Positions 28,242 through 38,094 of a DNA stretch of 64,000 bases are shown piece after piece; position 1 is the first letter of the stretch, and every line of letters starts with the position of its first letter. The position numbers and the translations under genes were made by a program. Source of the stretch: Thermoplasmatota archaeon (GTDB lineage: Archaea > Thermoplasmatota > E2 > DHVEG-1); the NCBI GenBank assembly GCA_030619765.1, contig JAUXAU010000005.1:1-64000 (forward strand), written 5' to 3'. The notes beneath the pieces were generated by a model, which saw only the letters and a program-made list of their open reading frames with translations, did no database searches and was not told where the DNA came from.

Positions 28242-29789
28242 CTATAAAGGACCTTCCTCAAATTCTGCGTTGATAAAGAATAAGCCTATTCTCCCTGTAT
28301 AGTTGTTTGGAAATATTAGTTGTTGAAATCTATATTTCTCATACATAATATAAGTTATACCTGTTGTATGGTCTTCTGCTGAGTTTCCAGCAAAATCGTA
28401 AGCAATGGGATAAAAGGAGGAATCTTCAATATCATCAAGAAGTAATTCATAAACTCTAACTATAAATGCGAAAAAGGTCACATTTTCCTCAATAAGTTGT
28501 GGATTAAAAATTAATCCTATTACATAACTTCTTGTATGTATAGGTGGATAATTCCACTCATAAGGCTCTTCATAATCAGTACACATCAACAAACCATTCT
28601 TATAGAACTCTACTCTTTCTACACCACTTGTGGCATCACCGCAATATGCTATAAATATTACATACCATATACCATCTATCTTATCTGAATTCCAATAAAA
28701 GTCTATCCATGGTTCTGTTTGGTCAATCTTGAAAGATATAAAATCTGGAGTGGATGAGTATCCCTCATCGTCGATGACATACCACCAGAAACTATGTGCT
28801 CCATCATCGGAGATAACATTAGATTCAGTATACAATATCCAGTCCTCTTCATCAAGTTTATAATAAACTGCATCTATTCCATCAGGATCGGGTATCATAG
28901 AAATGGTAACGTCACTGACAGCCCAGTCATTTTCTCCCATTTTCTTATTAACAACTACTATAACATAAGCTGGTTTGGTATCTCCTCCCCTGGAGCAGTT
29001 AAGGGGCAACTTCTCTCCAGTCTCATGTTTTTCTCTTCCAACAATTTCAGTTATTGGAACAATACTCTGACTACTTTGATGACTACCTTCCTTAACTATA
29101 CATGCAGAGAACACAGATGATCCAATACCCGATGTAAAGTCGTAATCTGAATTTCCCGCTGCGTCGTATGCTATAGATTTGAATACTGCGGTTTTAAAGG
29201 ACGGTGTCCACACGATACTCCATTCGAATGGCGCTGCGTTATCAGTGAACATCAAAATAGTATATAGTAAGAACTCTACGTAATCCATACCGCTTGTGGC
29301 GTCACTGCAAGTTGCTGTAAAAACTACGTTGACATTATCTGGACTTTCCCACGTCAGGTCTACCATAGGTACTGTCTGATCTATCTTGAAATCAAATGGA
29401 CCATCCTCCTCCGATTGATTTCCCTCATAATCAACAGCATACCATTCAAGAATATGTTCTCCATCATCGGACGCGATAAACGATTCAGTATATTCAGTCC
29501 ATTCTCCACTATCAAAGCGATAATAAATTGCTGCTATCTCATCAGATTCATATGTAATTGTAAACGTAACATCGCTAACGTACCATTCGTTTTCTCCTAT
29601 TTCTCCTTCAACCTTAATCGTAATAAGAGATAACCCAGACCTCATTATTACAGAATCATCGGATGGAAGATTTTCTGTTGAAACATGTTTTTCAATTACA
29701 GTATTTCCAGTTGATGAAACAATACTCACACTAACGAACAAGAGAATAACAGCAAGGGCAATTCCTTTTTGATATTTGATATGCTTCAT
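28242..29789 (-). CDS. Secreted Ig-like-domain protein with internal duplication
   Basis: Signal peptide; two homologous halves (GENEWYVSDVTFTI.../GENDWAVSDVTISM...; FKIDQTVPMVDLTW.../FKIDQTEPWIDFYW...). Confidence 0.75.
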   Translation of the reverse strand: MKHIKYQKGIALAVILLFVSVSIVSSTGNTVIEKHVSTENLPSDDSVIMRSGLSLITIKVEGEIGENEWYVSDVTFTITYESDEIAAIYYRFDSGEWTEYTESFIASDDGEHILEWYAVDYEGNQSEEDGPFDFKIDQTVPMVDLTWESPDNVNVVFTATCSDATSGMDYVEFLLYTILMFTDNAAPFEWSIVWTPSFKTAVFKSIAYDAAGNSDYDFTSGIGSSVFSACIVKEGSHQSSQSIVPITEIVGREKHETGEKLPLNCSRGGDTKPAYVIVVVNKKMGENDWAVSDVTISMIPDPDGIDAVYYKLDEEDWILYTESNVISDDGAHSFWWYVIDDEGYSSTPDFISFKIDQTEPWIDFYWNSDKIDGIWYVIFIAYCGDATSGVERVEFYKNGLLMCTDYEEPYEWNYPPIHTRSYVIGLIFNPQLIEENVTFFAFIVRVYELLLDDIEDSSFYPIAYDFAGNSAEDHTTGITYIMYEKYRFQQLIFPNNYTGRIGLFFINAEFEEGPL

Positions 29790-29814
29790 ATTTACTCCTT
29801 AATCAAATAGAGAT

Positions 29815-30717
29815 TCAATGAAATTTAACTGTGATAAATTCAATTCGAGGGTCTCCTTGTAATTCAGGATTATAGTAATAACATGGGGTGAAAGAAATTT
29901 TTATGTGTTCAAAACCCGTGAAATTTTCAGGAGGCATGATGAATAGAGGTGCCTCCTTCTCTTCACCTACATCCAAAACTGTTTCAGGTTGGATATAAAC
30001 CCACCAATCTGGAGATGGAATTTCAATAATTTCAGATTTAACCAAAGTTAAACCATTACCAAGATTTTCTATTGAGATATTTAATTCTCCTATTTGCCCT
30101 GGCGGTATCTCTATTAAATTAGTCTCTGGTGTTATACTTATTATTGGCAGATAATCTGGCACAAACGGGAACTCCTCTTCACCCTCTGAACCATGTATCC
30201 AAGTGAAAAAACCAAAAGGCCCTTTAATACAAATAGATGCCCCCACTATTTTATAATATGATAATTCAAAAGCAGGTGCCCTTTCATCTAAAGTGATGCG
30301 GATATAGGATTGTTCATGACATGTCTCCCAATCTGTACCAATATAACAGTGTACCATATCGTGAGAAACCGTAATTGAAGCCCATTCAGGTACCTCCTTT
30401 ATAGATAATTCAATGGTCATACTCGCCCTTCCACGAAACCATCTTGTTATAATATCGGCGAACATACCAGAAACCTTATAGCTCACATTAAACGGAAAGA
30501 AGTATGCTCCACCTACAGGTTTTATCGGTTCGAGAAAATGCTCTAGGTCGAAATCAAACATTATATTCCCTTTTAAACCGAAAAAGAAGTCCTGAGGTTC
30601 ATTTTGAATATCATCTATTGGAGCAACCTTTGAAGTGATACCAGTTGGTATGCAAGATACTCCTATGAACAAGAAGACAACAGCAACTACTACTCCTTTC
30701 TTGATGAGGTTATTCAT
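29815..30717 (-). CDS. Secreted hypothetical protein
   Basis: Signal peptide MNNLIKKGVVVAVVFLFIGVSCIPTGIT. Confidence 0.7.
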   Translation of the reverse strand: MNNLIKKGVVVAVVFLFIGVSCIPTGITSKVAPIDDIQNEPQDFFFGLKGNIMFDFDLEHFLEPIKPVGGAYFFPFNVSYKVSGMFADIITRWFRGRASMTIELSIKEVPEWASITVSHDMVHCYIGTDWETCHEQSYIRITLDERAPAFELSYYKIVGASICIKGPFGFFTWIHGSEGEEEFPFVPDYLPIISITPETNLIEIPPGQIGELNISIENLGNGLTLVKSEIIEIPSPDWWVYIQPETVLDVGEEKEAPLFIMPPENFTGFEHIKISFTPCYYYNPELQGDPRIEFITVKFH

Positions 30718-30720
30718 TCT

Positions 30721-31773
30721 CTATACCACTCCTATGTCATTTGGTTCTTGTGCAGGATTCCAATCAAATTGAACCCAAGGAATATATCCAGATGGTGGTA
30801 ACCGTCCAAATATAGGTTTGGGAAAACTTCTTGGTTTATTCCAGTAGTTACCATCCCATTTAATAGTTGAGCGAATATCTCTTAATGCTTTATATTCAAA
30901 CCCAAATGCAAATGCCTCAATTAATAAGTAAGCGAATCGTGCGTTTACAAGATTACCTATAAAGTTATTCTTGGTTATTTTGCAATTAAAACAATTCATA
31001 GCAATAATACCGTAAAAACTGTATGAAATATTATTTAGAGAGATTACGTCATTAATACAATAAGAACCTGTTATTATACCCCACGTATTACTTGTTAAGG
31101 TATTTCCAAATATACTATTGTTATTGGAATACCAAACTAAATTTATTCCTGCTATGCAGTCTTTTATTATATTTCCAGATATGTTATTGTTTTTTCCTCT
31201 GTATAATACAATGCCTGAGTTGCATGTAATAGTGTTAGCGAAGATAGTATTGTATTCGCCATCATAGATATTAATTCCATTAGATGTGTTCTCATTAAAA
31301 ATATTATTTGCTATGATATTGTAATCTGATTGAATATTTAATAAATTGGTAGTTGTATTAATGATTTTATAACTTACAATTGTGAAACCACTTACAATAA
31401 CTCCATCAGCAGTTATATTAACAACGATTTCACCCCCACTCCCATTAATAACTGTAGTCTCTTTGTTCTCTCCTTTTAAAGTAATAGATTTATCCACTTC
31501 CAGATTCTCATTATACGGTGAACTATCATCGTAAACAAAAACCATATCACCATTTTCTGAATCGTTGATAGCATCCTGTATCTTCGTATAGTTATTGGGT
31601 CCACTGCCACCGACATACAAAGTGTCACCGTCAAAGGACACGGTAGATGGCTTTTCTACTATGTTAGTGCCAGTAGATGGAATAACACTTACACTAACGA
31701 ACAAGAGTATAACTGCAACTACTACTCCTTTCTTGATGAGGTTATTTCTTTTCATAACTTTCCCCCTCTTCAT
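30721..31773 (-). CDS. Secreted parallel beta-helix (NosD/CASH-like) protein
   Basis: LYVGGSGPNNYTKIQDAINDSENGDMVFVYDDSSPYNENLEVDKSITLKGE plus N-rich turns. Confidence 0.82.
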   Translation of the reverse strand: MKRGKVMKRNNLIKKGVVVAVILLFVSVSVIPSTGTNIVEKPSTVSFDGDTLYVGGSGPNNYTKIQDAINDSENGDMVFVYDDSSPYNENLEVDKSITLKGENKETTVINGSGGEIVVNITADGVIVSGFTIVSYKIINTTTNLLNIQSDYNIIANNIFNENTSNGINIYDGEYNTIFANTITCNSGIVLYRGKNNNISGNIIKDCIAGINLVWYSNNNSIFGNTLTSNTWGIITGSYCINDVISLNNISYSFYGIIAMNCFNCKITKNNFIGNLVNARFAYLLIEAFAFGFEYKALRDIRSTIKWDGNYWNKPRSFPKPIFGRLPPSGYIPWVQFDWNPAQEPNDIGVV

Positions 31774-31864
31774 ATTAATAATGCAGAACTAATATATTTG
31801 TTTAACTGACGTTTTATACAATAATTCCTGCCAATTTTGGTTTTTAGCCCAGAAGAATCAGCAT

Positions 31865-32479
31865 CTAAAGAGGACACGCCACAGTTGGACAAGCACCTAC
31901 TGAGGTAGCAGGAAAACAACCAAAAAGATGTGTAAGCCGTCCAAGTATAAAAACAAATAAATTATTAAAAATGCCTGATAAAATCATTAAAATTTTACAT
32001 GGCAAAAACCAAGGCACCCGACATGAAAGAAACTCATTGGTATCAAGGGGAGTATCCTTCGTGTCAAAATAATTTATATCATTTGGATTTTCCCTTATAT
32101 AAAAGAGAGCCTGTAATACATCTGATGTTTCTGTATCAGTCATCTGCTCTCTGTTTTTCAGGTTGAGAATAATTCGTGGAACGAGATTGCGGAATGCTTT
32201 GTCGTCCATTTTACTAATAATGTCTATAGTCTTTTGAACCTGCTCTGTTCTCTTCATTTTGCTTGAGAACTGGATATTGGTTGCCTCTCCCTTTCCAACA
32301 TAATCACAAGCAATATCCTTACTATCTCTGTCTATCGCTCTCTTACTTCTAACACTGAAAAGTGGCGATGCTCTAGCTAAAGTAGTTGATGTGGTTTGAT
32401 ACCCTACTACACCTGTAAATGACACCAGAACAAGTATTGCAACTGCTATGATACTACCAACGAGTATCTTTTTGTCCAT
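31865..32479 (-). CDS. 'SPLFSVRSKRAI' family protein, copy B (Cys-rich C-terminus)
   Basis: Same N-terminus as 27679-28218; ends GCFPATSVGACPTVACPL. Confidence 0.75.
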   Translation of the reverse strand: MDKKILVGSIIAVAILVLVSFTGVVGYQTTSTTLARASPLFSVRSKRAIDRDSKDIACDYVGKGEATNIQFSSKMKRTEQVQKTIDIISKMDDKAFRNLVPRIILNLKNREQMTDTETSDVLQALFYIRENPNDINYFDTKDTPLDTNEFLSCRVPWFLPCKILMILSGIFNNLFVFILGRLTHLFGCFPATSVGACPTVACPL

Positions 32480-32556
32480 ATTCTTTCCCCATATAATTCA
32501 TAGATGTTCTATTATTTAGGTTTTTAGCCCAGAAGAACCTAAGATATGATTAGATA

Positions 32557-33129
32557 TTAATTAAGACATTCCATAGTTTCACAAGGATAATGTCCGCCAC
32601 TTGTATTTAATAGTGCTCGGTATATCACAATAAATATTCCAATTAATGCTAAAAACATTGTAAAAACCCCACAAAAAGGAACCCAATTTCCAAAAGTATA
32701 ACCCTCAATCATATATATAGAATCATGCTTAACCTTTTCTGGATTGGTTCTCAATTGATGTAGTGCCATTACAATTTCATCAATATTCTCAATTTCTTTA
32801 TCATTATGCAGACGATTTCTTGCCATTTCTACAAATATATTAAATGATTTTTCGTCCATTCCTTTGATTATATCAAGTCCCTTCTGGAATAATTTGTTTC
32901 TACTATTCAATATGGGGAGTGGAAAACTTACTGCTTCTCCCTTCCCGACATAATCACAAGCAATATCCTTGCTTTCTTCGTCTATCGCCCTACTGCTTCT
33001 AACACTAAACAATGGTGATGCTCTGGCAATAGTTGAAGATGTAGTTTGAAACCCAACAACACCTGTGAGTGATACCAGAACTAGTATTACAACTGCGATG
33101 ATACTACCAATGAGTATCTTTTTATTCAT
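32557..33129 (-). CDS. 'SPLFSVRSSRAI' family protein, copy C
   Basis: Same N-terminus; ends GGHYPCETMECLN. Confidence 0.75.
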   Translation of the reverse strand: MNKKILIGSIIAVVILVLVSLTGVVGFQTTSSTIARASPLFSVRSSRAIDEESKDIACDYVGKGEAVSFPLPILNSRNKLFQKGLDIIKGMDEKSFNIFVEMARNRLHNDKEIENIDEIVMALHQLRTNPEKVKHDSIYMIEGYTFGNWVPFCGVFTMFLALIGIFIVIYRALLNTSGGHYPCETMECLN

Positions 33130-33135
33130 ATTCTA

Positions 33136-34197
33136 TCATACTCCTAAATCATATGGTTCTCGTGCTGGTCGCCAGTCGAAATTACGAATCAATGTTCCTG
33201 GAATATGATATGGGAGAAATTGTAGAAAATTAAATCTGAATCCAATCCAGTCATCCCAATAGTTACCTTCGTTACCTTTATTCCACTGGTTTATACCTTT
33301 ATCATAAGCACTTTGATTATTGTTAAAGAAATTATTATGATAAATTAAATTGATAGAGCTATACCATTTCTGCAGCCATATGCCCCTCCAGCTATTTGAA
33401 ATATTATTCTTAGAAATTGTATTGCAAGTGGAATTATAGATATATATTCCCTGACTGTTGCTTGAGACAGTATTGTTTGAAATTATATTTCTATTGCTGG
33501 AATAAAGTGTTACTATACCCACTCCATTTAGATTTATGACGTTTCCTAAGATGTTATTTTTAATACACTTAGTTACAAATCTTATACCAACAGAGTTATT
33601 GAGGATAATATTCTGTGTGAAGATATTGTTATTAGAATACCATGCTCGTATTCCAGCAACAAGGTTATTCAAGATATTATTATCTGAGATAATATTATTG
33701 TTAGAATAATGTAGACGTAAACCCTCTCCTAAATTATTTGAAATCGTATTACCAGATATGGTGTTGTAATTAGAATCTATCTCAATCCCTGCGTCGGTAA
33801 CTGGAGAAGACAAGCTACAATTTTGTATTGTAAACCCACTAATTGTTACATTATCAGCAGAAATAAAAATGACATCATCTTTTTCTCCACCATCAATAAT
33901 GGTTGTATCTCTATCCTCACCAATAAGATTAATAGACTTGTCAACTACCACATTTTCATAATAAGGCGATGAATCATCATAGACAAACACCGTATCCCCA
34001 TCAAAGGCATCGTCTATTGCATCCTGAATCTTCGTGTAATTTCCTGTTCCATTCCCACCAACATATAAGATATTGTCATCGAAGGACACGGTAGATGACT
34101 GTTCTAATACGTTAATTCCAGTTGAGGGAATAACACTCACACTAACGAACAATAGTACAATAGCAACTACTACTCCCTTCTTGATGAGGTTATTCAC
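33136..34197 (-). CDS. Secreted parallel beta-helix (NosD/CASH-like) protein
   Basis: NYTKIQDAIDDAFDGDTVFVYDDSSPYYENVVVDKSINLIGEDRDTTIIDGG. Confidence 0.82.
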   Translation of the reverse strand: MNNLIKKGVVVAIVLLFVSVSVIPSTGINVLEQSSTVSFDDNILYVGGNGTGNYTKIQDAIDDAFDGDTVFVYDDSSPYYENVVVDKSINLIGEDRDTTIIDGGEKDDVIFISADNVTISGFTIQNCSLSSPVTDAGIEIDSNYNTISGNTISNNLGEGLRLHYSNNNIISDNNILNNLVAGIRAWYSNNNIFTQNIILNNSVGIRFVTKCIKNNILGNVINLNGVGIVTLYSSNRNIISNNTVSSNSQGIYIYNSTCNTISKNNISNSWRGIWLQKWYSSINLIYHNNFFNNNQSAYDKGINQWNKGNEGNYWDDWIGFRFNFLQFLPYHIPGTLIRNFDWRPAREPYDLGV

Positions 34198-34312
34198 ACT
34201 CTTTCCCCCATTATAACCTATAGTGGTTCTTGTATTTAGTTTTTATCTACTGTTGGTTATATTTGATGCTTGTTCCATAAACATTTATATACCCAAGCAT
34301 CTATAGATATAA

Positions 34313-35806
34313 TTGGGAGGAATAATTAAAGTGAAGCATATCATCCCAATACTGGTTATCCTGTTGCTGTTATCATCTGGTTTTGTAGGTGTGTCAAATA
34401 CGGCAGATGAGGTAACTGTTTTAGAAGACCCTCCAGGCATTGTATGGAGTAAAACATATGGCGGAGTTGATGGTGATTATGCCATGTCTGTTCAGCAGAC
34501 TAAAGATGGTGGGTATATCGTTGGAGGATATACCGCATCATATGGTGCAGGTGATTTAGATGCATGGTTGATTAAGACAGATAGTGAGGGAAATGAATTA
34601 TGGAGTAAAACCTATGGGGGAGAATTTGCAGATGGTGCACTTTGTGTAATCGAGACAAATGATGGTGGCTATGCAATTGCGGGCTATGCAGAGTATTCTC
34701 AAGGTAATTTTGAATTATGGATTATAAAAACTTATGAAAATGGGACGGAGGTATGGAGTAAAAGATATAGAAAGGGAAATAGGGTTTTTGGAAATTGCAT
34801 AATCGAAACTGAATATGGATATGTAGTTGTGGCAAAAGCGAGTGGTGATGTGTGGCTTGTGGGAACCGATGAAAATGGGGAGATGGTCTGGAATAACACT
34901 TTTGGAGGAGCGGGAGGCGATACAGGAGATGCAGTGATCCAAGACGATTATGGGGACTATGTAATTGTAGGAACAACGTATTCTTTTGGTGAAGGTGATC
35001 CCGACATATGGCTCATAAAAACAAATGAAACTGGAGAGGAGCTTTGGAATAAAACTTTTGGCGGAGCGGGACACGATACAGGGGGAGATATTATCCAAAC
35101 ATATGATGGTGGATTTGCTATTACTGGTAGCCTTACCCCATATACTGGGGGGTGGAGAGATGTTTGTCTCATTAAAACTGACAAATATGGAAATGAAACC
35201 TGGACAAATCTATATGGAGGAGACGACTTGGATTATGGAAAATCTCTCATACAAACTATAGATGGGGATTATCTCATAGCGGGAATAACACATTCCTATG
35301 GACCCAAAGGTTTTAACGCTTGGATGATAAAAGCCGATGAAAATGGAAGCGAACTATGGAATGTGAGCCTTGGTGGCTGGAGTGACGACCATGGAAATTC
35401 TGTTACACAATCAAATGATGGAGGGTTTATAATCGCTGGAAAATATAGAAGGTTTGGTAGTTTCGATGATGCTTGGTTAATAAAAATCGGGCACAGACCT
35501 ATTGTGACAATTGATAAACCAATAAATGGGCTTTATTTCATGGATTTTTTGATTAGGCCTTATTTATTTCGAAGTCCTTTGATAATTGGGTCTATTAACG
35601 TAGAAGTTGATGCATCTGATAGTAAATACGATATTGACAGGGTGGAGTTCTACATCGATGATGAATTTCAAGCAAATGATTCTACAGACCCCTATAGCTG
35701 GAAATGGAATATGATGTCATTTTCCAGGCATACATTAAAAGTCACTGCGTTTAACACAAATGAAACCAGTGCCAGTGATGAAATGACGGTGTGGAAGTTC
35801 TTGTGA
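34313..35806 (+). CDS. Secreted repeat protein (propeller-like) with C-terminal Ig-like domain
   Basis: Repeated TYGGxxxDxxxSxxQTxDGGYIxxGxTxSYGxGDxDxWLIKTDxxGNExW. Confidence 0.78.
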   Translation: MGGIIKVKHIIPILVILLLLSSGFVGVSNTADEVTVLEDPPGIVWSKTYGGVDGDYAMSVQQTKDGGYIVGGYTASYGAGDLDAWLIKTDSEGNELWSKTYGGEFADGALCVIETNDGGYAIAGYAEYSQGNFELWIIKTYENGTEVWSKRYRKGNRVFGNCIIETEYGYVVVAKASGDVWLVGTDENGEMVWNNTFGGAGGDTGDAVIQDDYGDYVIVGTTYSFGEGDPDIWLIKTNETGEELWNKTFGGAGHDTGGDIIQTYDGGFAITGSLTPYTGGWRDVCLIKTDKYGNETWTNLYGGDDLDYGKSLIQTIDGDYLIAGITHSYGPKGFNAWMIKADENGSELWNVSLGGWSDDHGNSVTQSNDGGFIIAGKYRRFGSFDDAWLIKIGHRPIVTIDKPINGLYFMDFLIRPYLFRSPLIIGSINVEVDASDSKYDIDRVEFYIDDEFQANDSTDPYSWKWNMMSFSRHTLKVTAFNTNETSASDEMTVWKFL

Positions 35807-35901
35807 TTCTTGGAGAGGTTTCCATTGTTGCAGAAGATACTGGATGTTTTGAGGTTGAATATTGGATAAAGAAGTTGGTATAAAACTACGGATTGAATCA
35901 A

Positions 35902-36015
35902 ATGAACTGTAGAAAGTGTAATAAGAAATTATCCCCAGATGAAGAACAGAACAGAATCTGTTTTGAATGTTTGTATGATGCAAAAGATAACCATACTAAT
36001 ATTATTGATGCCTGA
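35902..36015 (+). CDS. Small zinc-finger ORF (37 aa)
   Basis: MNCRKCNKKLSPDEEQNRICFECLYDAKDNHTNIIDA*. Confidence 0.4.
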   Translation: MNCRKCNKKLSPDEEQNRICFECLYDAKDNHTNIIDA

Positions 36016-36360
36016 GCCGTTCTAAATATTTTCAGCGTAACGTTTACAAATGTATGCACAACTAAGTTACTATGGGAGAATAGATGCTTTTAGATACCTT
36101 AACGCAATCGAGGATTTCACGGTTTCAACAGAGGGTGTATAACGGTATAGCTGTTAGTATGTGTATTGCTTAACGGAATATAGGCTATTGGTGGAGGGTA
36201 TAGTGATGTTTTTAGATTGTAACAAATACGGGCTTGTAACATTAAGTAACGGATTATGTAACACTAAACATATATCAGATGAAACAATACTGAGTATTAC
36301 TCAATAGTATAAACTCATTGATAATTTATTATTAGATTCTAATCAATCATAAGGGGATTA

Positions 36361-37179
36361 ATGATGCCAATTAATGATGCTGAATACAATTCCTTAATTG
36401 GACGATTAAGGGCATATACAGAAGATTTAGAAGTAACTTATACTGCACCAAGTCAAAGAAATACTAAACTAGGAAATATTGGTGAGAAATTTGTAGGATA
36501 CTGTATTTGTCATAGCCTATGGAAGTTAGGTTATCCAATACATTTTGGTGGCTTACCTCACTCATATCATTTGTTATCTAAATTTGGTGCAGATGATGTA
36601 GGCCGGGGTGGTGTTGATTTTAAATTAATCATATCGAACTTAGATGAAGAAAGTTATGGGCTTTTAATTGAATCAAAGAATTGGAATCACTATTCAATAT
36701 CAAACACAGAATTTAATGGACAAATCCGTAATAGATTTACTAGACTAGATGATAATAATGAATATCAATGGATAGTAACAATGAACACCAGAAACATAGA
36801 TAATATTAGGACAAGATGTGAAGATAATAATATTCATATATTACCGATGAGGGACCAGATTACACCAGAAAATATCTCATTAGATAATATTATGAGACCG
36901 TTGTTTAGTGATTTCATAGATGAATTTACTACCCTAATTATGACTTTAGCTCCAGAACAGTCATATCCAGAGATTGCTGTTGAAGATTTTGGAGAAGATA
37001 GAACAGGTTTAATCATTCAAGATTTATTGTTGGGTGTACCATATCCAATAATAGAACAAAGATATACTCGCTCCAGAGCATATATCTCTGGATTGGCATC
37101 ATACATTAGGAGTTGGAATATCCCATTACCAGATAGGAGAAGGAGGGATTGGCGAAGGATATGGGAGTTGCAGGAGTAG
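36361..37179 (+). CDS. PD-(D/E)XK nuclease-like protein with C-terminal HTH-like region
   Basis: GRGGVDFKLIISNLDEESYGLLIESKNW. Confidence 0.65.
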   Translation: MMPINDAEYNSLIGRLRAYTEDLEVTYTAPSQRNTKLGNIGEKFVGYCICHSLWKLGYPIHFGGLPHSYHLLSKFGADDVGRGGVDFKLIISNLDEESYGLLIESKNWNHYSISNTEFNGQIRNRFTRLDDNNEYQWIVTMNTRNIDNIRTRCEDNNIHILPMRDQITPENISLDNIMRPLFSDFIDEFTTLIMTLAPEQSYPEIAVEDFGEDRTGLIIQDLLLGVPYPIIEQRYTRSRAYISGLASYIRSWNIPLPDRRRRDWRRIWELQE

Positions 37180-37616
37180 GTGGTTTGGAGCTAGGTAGTG
37201 TATATAGAGTAAAGAGAATTGAATTAGTAGTGATGGATGCTATACTAAATAGTGTTAAGGAGTGATACTTTACCTCAACTTTGAGCATCTATCTTATGAA
37301 ATATGGTACAAGATTCGTATGCAATTAAGTTACCTATTTGGTAGTTGTTTTAATTAATGCTGAGGTATGCCTATAGTCTGGTAGCAAATAGATTTATATA
37401 TACTATATTCATACTGAGTATTCATGTCAAAGATTAGGACTTGTATTACAATAGAGGAAGAAGTCTTTAATAAAGCAAAGGCTAAGGGTATCAACATAAG
37501 CTCCTTTGTAGATATAGAGCTAAGGAGATTTCTTGCTCTAACAGAAGGAAAACATATCGATTATGGTTCACAATCTGAATACCAAGGTAATGAGAAAGAT
37601 AACATAGACGAAGATG

Positions 37617-37662
37617 AGTGGGCCCGCCGAGATTTGAACTCGGGTTACCAGCACCCCAAGCT
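37617..37662. repeat. att direct repeat, right copy (within intact tRNA-Pro)
   Basis: Identical to 24487-24532. Confidence 0.95.
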
Positions 37663-37691
37663 GGAAGGATGCCAAGCTACCCCACGGGCCC
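37619..37691 (-). tRNA. tRNA-Pro(GGG)
   Basis: GGGCCCG acceptor, CCAGC-UUGGGGU-GCUGG anticodon arm, CCGAG-TTCAAAT-CTCGG T arm, CGGGCCC-A. Confidence 0.95.
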
Positions 37692-37764
37692 AGAGATAGG
37701 CCTATACATCTAATTTTTATTGAAAAACTTATTTGTAGATTTTGGAAAGATTTAATATTGTATT

Positions 37765-38094
37765 TTGGATGAGTTTTCATTCATGGATGCAACCGATCTA
37801 TTAGGTTTGACGGCAGGAGCCATAACATCTTTAGGTTTCATGCCCCAATTGATTCGAGGTTATAGAACCAAGAAACTTGATGATATATCGTATTATATGC
37901 CATTGACATTAGCATTTGGTATGTCGTTGTGGTTGCTCTATGGCATTGTTGTAGAAAAATTACCCATAATTGTTGCAAATGGTTTTGGAATCAGCTGCTG
38001 TTTCATTCTCATAATTATGAAAAGGATGTACTCTCCTGCAGATTCTATGGTACCAGATACAAATGGAGAAGAATCGTCTCGGGAGGAAAAATGA
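37765..38094 (+). CDS. SemiSWEET/PQ-loop transporter
   Basis: LGLTAGAITSLGFMPQLIRGYRTKKLDDISYYMPL. Confidence 0.85.
   Translation: MDEFSFMDATDLLGLTAGAITSLGFMPQLIRGYRTKKLDDISYYMPLTLAFGMSLWLLYGIVVEKLPIIVANGFGISCCFILIIMKRMYSPADSMVPDTNGEESSREEK

Larger units (their letters stand above)
24487..37662. mobile_element. Integrative element (~13.2 kb) inserted in tRNA-Pro(GGG)
   Basis: 46-bp perfect direct repeat (24487-24532 = 37617-37662) made of the 3' part of the tRNA; integrase gene split between the two ends. Confidence 0.92.
37424..37699 (+). pseudogene. int: N-terminal fragment of the SSV-type integrase (RHH-like N-terminus) running into tRNA-Pro
   Basis: MSKIRTCITIEEEVFNKAKAKGINISSFVDIELRRF...DEWARRDLNSGYQHPKL overlaps att and continues in frame with 24489-25385 in the circular form. 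Confidence 0.85.

Noticed and set aside
37929-38090. N-terminal extension of the UbiA ORF
   Set aside because: Overlaps the SemiSWEET gene out of frame; start at 38091 (MKENLPKGPF) fits the family.
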